A stretch of 64,000 bases of DNA, taken from NCBI GenBank assembly GCA_907165065.1, contig OU015523.1, positions 22,161,834 to 22,225,833 of the forward strand, written 5' to 3'. This document shows positions 62,416 to 64,000 of this stretch, piece by piece. How positions within the stretch are numbered: the stretch's first letter is position 1; every line of letters starts with the position of its first letter. This DNA comes from Caprimulgus europaeus. Its lineage: Eukaryota; Chordata; Aves; Caprimulgiformes; Caprimulgidae. The position numbers and the translations under genes are program-made. The notes beneath the pieces were generated by a model that had not been told where the DNA came from, made no database searches, and saw only the letters and a list, made by a program, of their open reading frames with translations.

Positions 62416-64000
62416 TCAATCCCAAGGACAGGCAGTGGGTGTTGTGAGATCGCACAATGACAACACCACCGTCAGCCCCTCTCTGATGGATGGAGAGGCT
62501 GGGAGGAGCTGGTCCCATGCCTGCTGCTCACAAACCCAACCCTTGGGGTCTGGATGGAGCTATCTCAAATGAGGCAGAGTTAAAGCTTGAGATGGGAGGG
62601 GGGCAGGGGGCTGGAAAAGTCCAGACTTCCTCCCACTCCTCCTTGTCTGAATTATCTCAGGGTAAAGTGTTAGTGAAGCCAACTACAAAGATAGCTGATG
62701 TTGACAGGGGCTTGCTGAAAGGCAGCATGTCCCCCTTGGAGACATACGCTGACTGCCTCCTCTGAACCTGTTAGTTCCTGGAGTGAGAAATCTTATTAAT
62801 GTATTTTTTAAAACAAAGATAAGCAAAAGAAAAAAAAGGCCTAACTTTTTTTTCTCTTTCCTTTGCCTGTCAATATATAGCACCACAGCACCTTCAAAAA
62901 TGAATCTCCTTTCCTTCTCAAGAGTTGATTATGCAAAGAAAATACAATTTGTGAGAACAGAGCAGTTTGGATGGAACTGTTATATGGAAATGCTTCATAA
63001 GCACATAAATACAAATAAGTGATCATTTGTTGCTGGGAAAAAAATATATGGGATGACTTCAGGCTAATGGAGACTAGCTTGAGCTGCCTGCTCAAGCAGG
63101 CTGGTTAGTGGTGTAGGTGAGTGCATCTTTCCTATGACCAGATTCAGCAGTTTAAAAGCTTTCTTTTCCTTTTTTTTTTTTTTCTCTCCCAATACCTGTG
63201 ATTCTACAAAAGGCTGATTTTTTTAAAGCATGTTTTTGAAAGAAGAAGGAATTTCTACAATTTATTTTTTGGGCTGGGGGAGAAAGAAGAGAAATAGCAG
63301 CAGCCATAGCAAAGAGGGCTATTACTTGGCTCCTGGTGTGCTCCAACTAATCTGTCTGGAAAAAGGAATATGTAAGAAATGCCCTGCTGTGTCCAAGCAA
63401 TGGCCCATTTAACCCAGTGGTGCAACTGCAGCAGCGGCAAGAGGAGAGGCTGTCTAGTGAGGTCACAGGTACCTGGCTTCCCCCAGCCATCCACTCCCTG
63501 TCCAGTGGGCACAGCCCTGCACGTTGCTGGCAGCAGTTAGTTACCAAAAGATCATTACAAATGGCCTTATATTTGGGTGATGGAGCTTTTGGACAAAGAA
63601 TATGGTCCAGCTGGTTCTGAATGGCAGTTGCATTTGGATGCTGTTGCTTATCAAACTCTTTGAAGCCTGTAGCATGCTGAAAGGAGGAGAAATGCTTTGT
63701 GTTCCTATGCTAACTGCAAATTCACACTGTATTACTCCTTCACCTATCTCCACACTGAAAAACCATCTATTCTTAAATAAAGTCACCTGTACAAAAGCCT
63801 TGTTCAAGATTGACCACACAAAGAATTTAAAGCGGTGGCACTTCAAACAAACCTCTAGTTAGACAGGAGCACAACTATATTTCAAAAGTGCAGCCTACAT
63901 AAACATCTATTCGGGATCACTTTTTAAAACCATCTTGGGAAATAAGTCCCTTATTATTTATTTCAGTGCACAGATCTAAACAGAATAATTTGCAGTCTAT
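62416..64000. other. Intergenic DNA to the right edge, no gene recognised
   Basis: AT-rich sequence with short poly-T/poly-A runs (for example 63169-63183). The ORFs (up to 101 codons) match nothing known. A segment near 63380-63420 (CCAAGCAATGGCCCATTTAA) recalls an old interspersed repeat but is too short to name. Confidence 0.5.

Noticed and set aside
63370..63480. Similarity to an old amniote interspersed repeat
   Set aside because: The resemblance covers only about 40 bases and the 3' part does not continue, so a family call is not justified.
28171..64000. BTG3, expected as the next gene after CXADR
   Set aside because: I looked for the BTG domain and the proline-rich C-terminus among minus-strand frames and saw none. 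It most likely starts beyond this window.
1..64000. CRISPR arrays, tRNA or rRNA genes, bacterial operons
   Set aside because: None are present; the window is vertebrate chromosomal DNA with introns and LINEs.

Overview
This window is vertebrate nuclear DNA, most likely from a bird. The evidence is a CXADR orthologue split by long AT-rich introns, several CR1 LINE fragments (one ending in the ATTCTGTG-type 3' repeat of avian CR1), and two solo LTRs with 5-bp target duplications that resemble avian ERVL-type LTRs. I cannot name the species.

Layout. Positions 1-620 hold AT-rich sequence and a minus-strand ORF of unknown status. A CpG island (about 620-1890) carries the CXADR promoter and first coding exon. 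CXADR (coxsackievirus and adenovirus receptor, an Ig-superfamily tight-junction adhesion protein) runs on the + strand from the ATG at 1165 to the TAA at 24159 in seven coding exons: 1165-1210, 19269-19438, 20112-20316, 20679-20834, 22922-23044, 23394-23532 and 23892-24159. The exons total 1107 nt, join in frame, and encode a predicted 368-aa protein with a signal peptide, V-set and C2-type Ig domains, one TM helix and a cytoplasmic tail ending in a PDZ ligand. Intron 1 (18 kb) contains two antisense CR1 remnants. The 3' UTR has several AATAAA signals, at 26019, 27748, 28149 and elsewhere.

From about 28.2 kb to the end I find no further gene. This intergenic DNA is single-copy-looking up to 43.4 kb. 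It then holds four sense CR1 fragments (43.4, 51.8, 57.1 and 59.3 kb) and two solo LTRs in opposite orientations (59980-61110 and 61783-62410). In human, BTG3 follows CXADR; no BTG3 exon was recognised here, so it probably lies beyond the right edge.

I found no convincing novel biological system. The points most worth a second look are the divergent minus-strand ORF at the CXADR promoter, the ETS/CRE composite site, the weak exon-4 donor with its possible soluble isoform, the V-domain glycosylation-site differences, and the repeat array inside the larger solo LTR.
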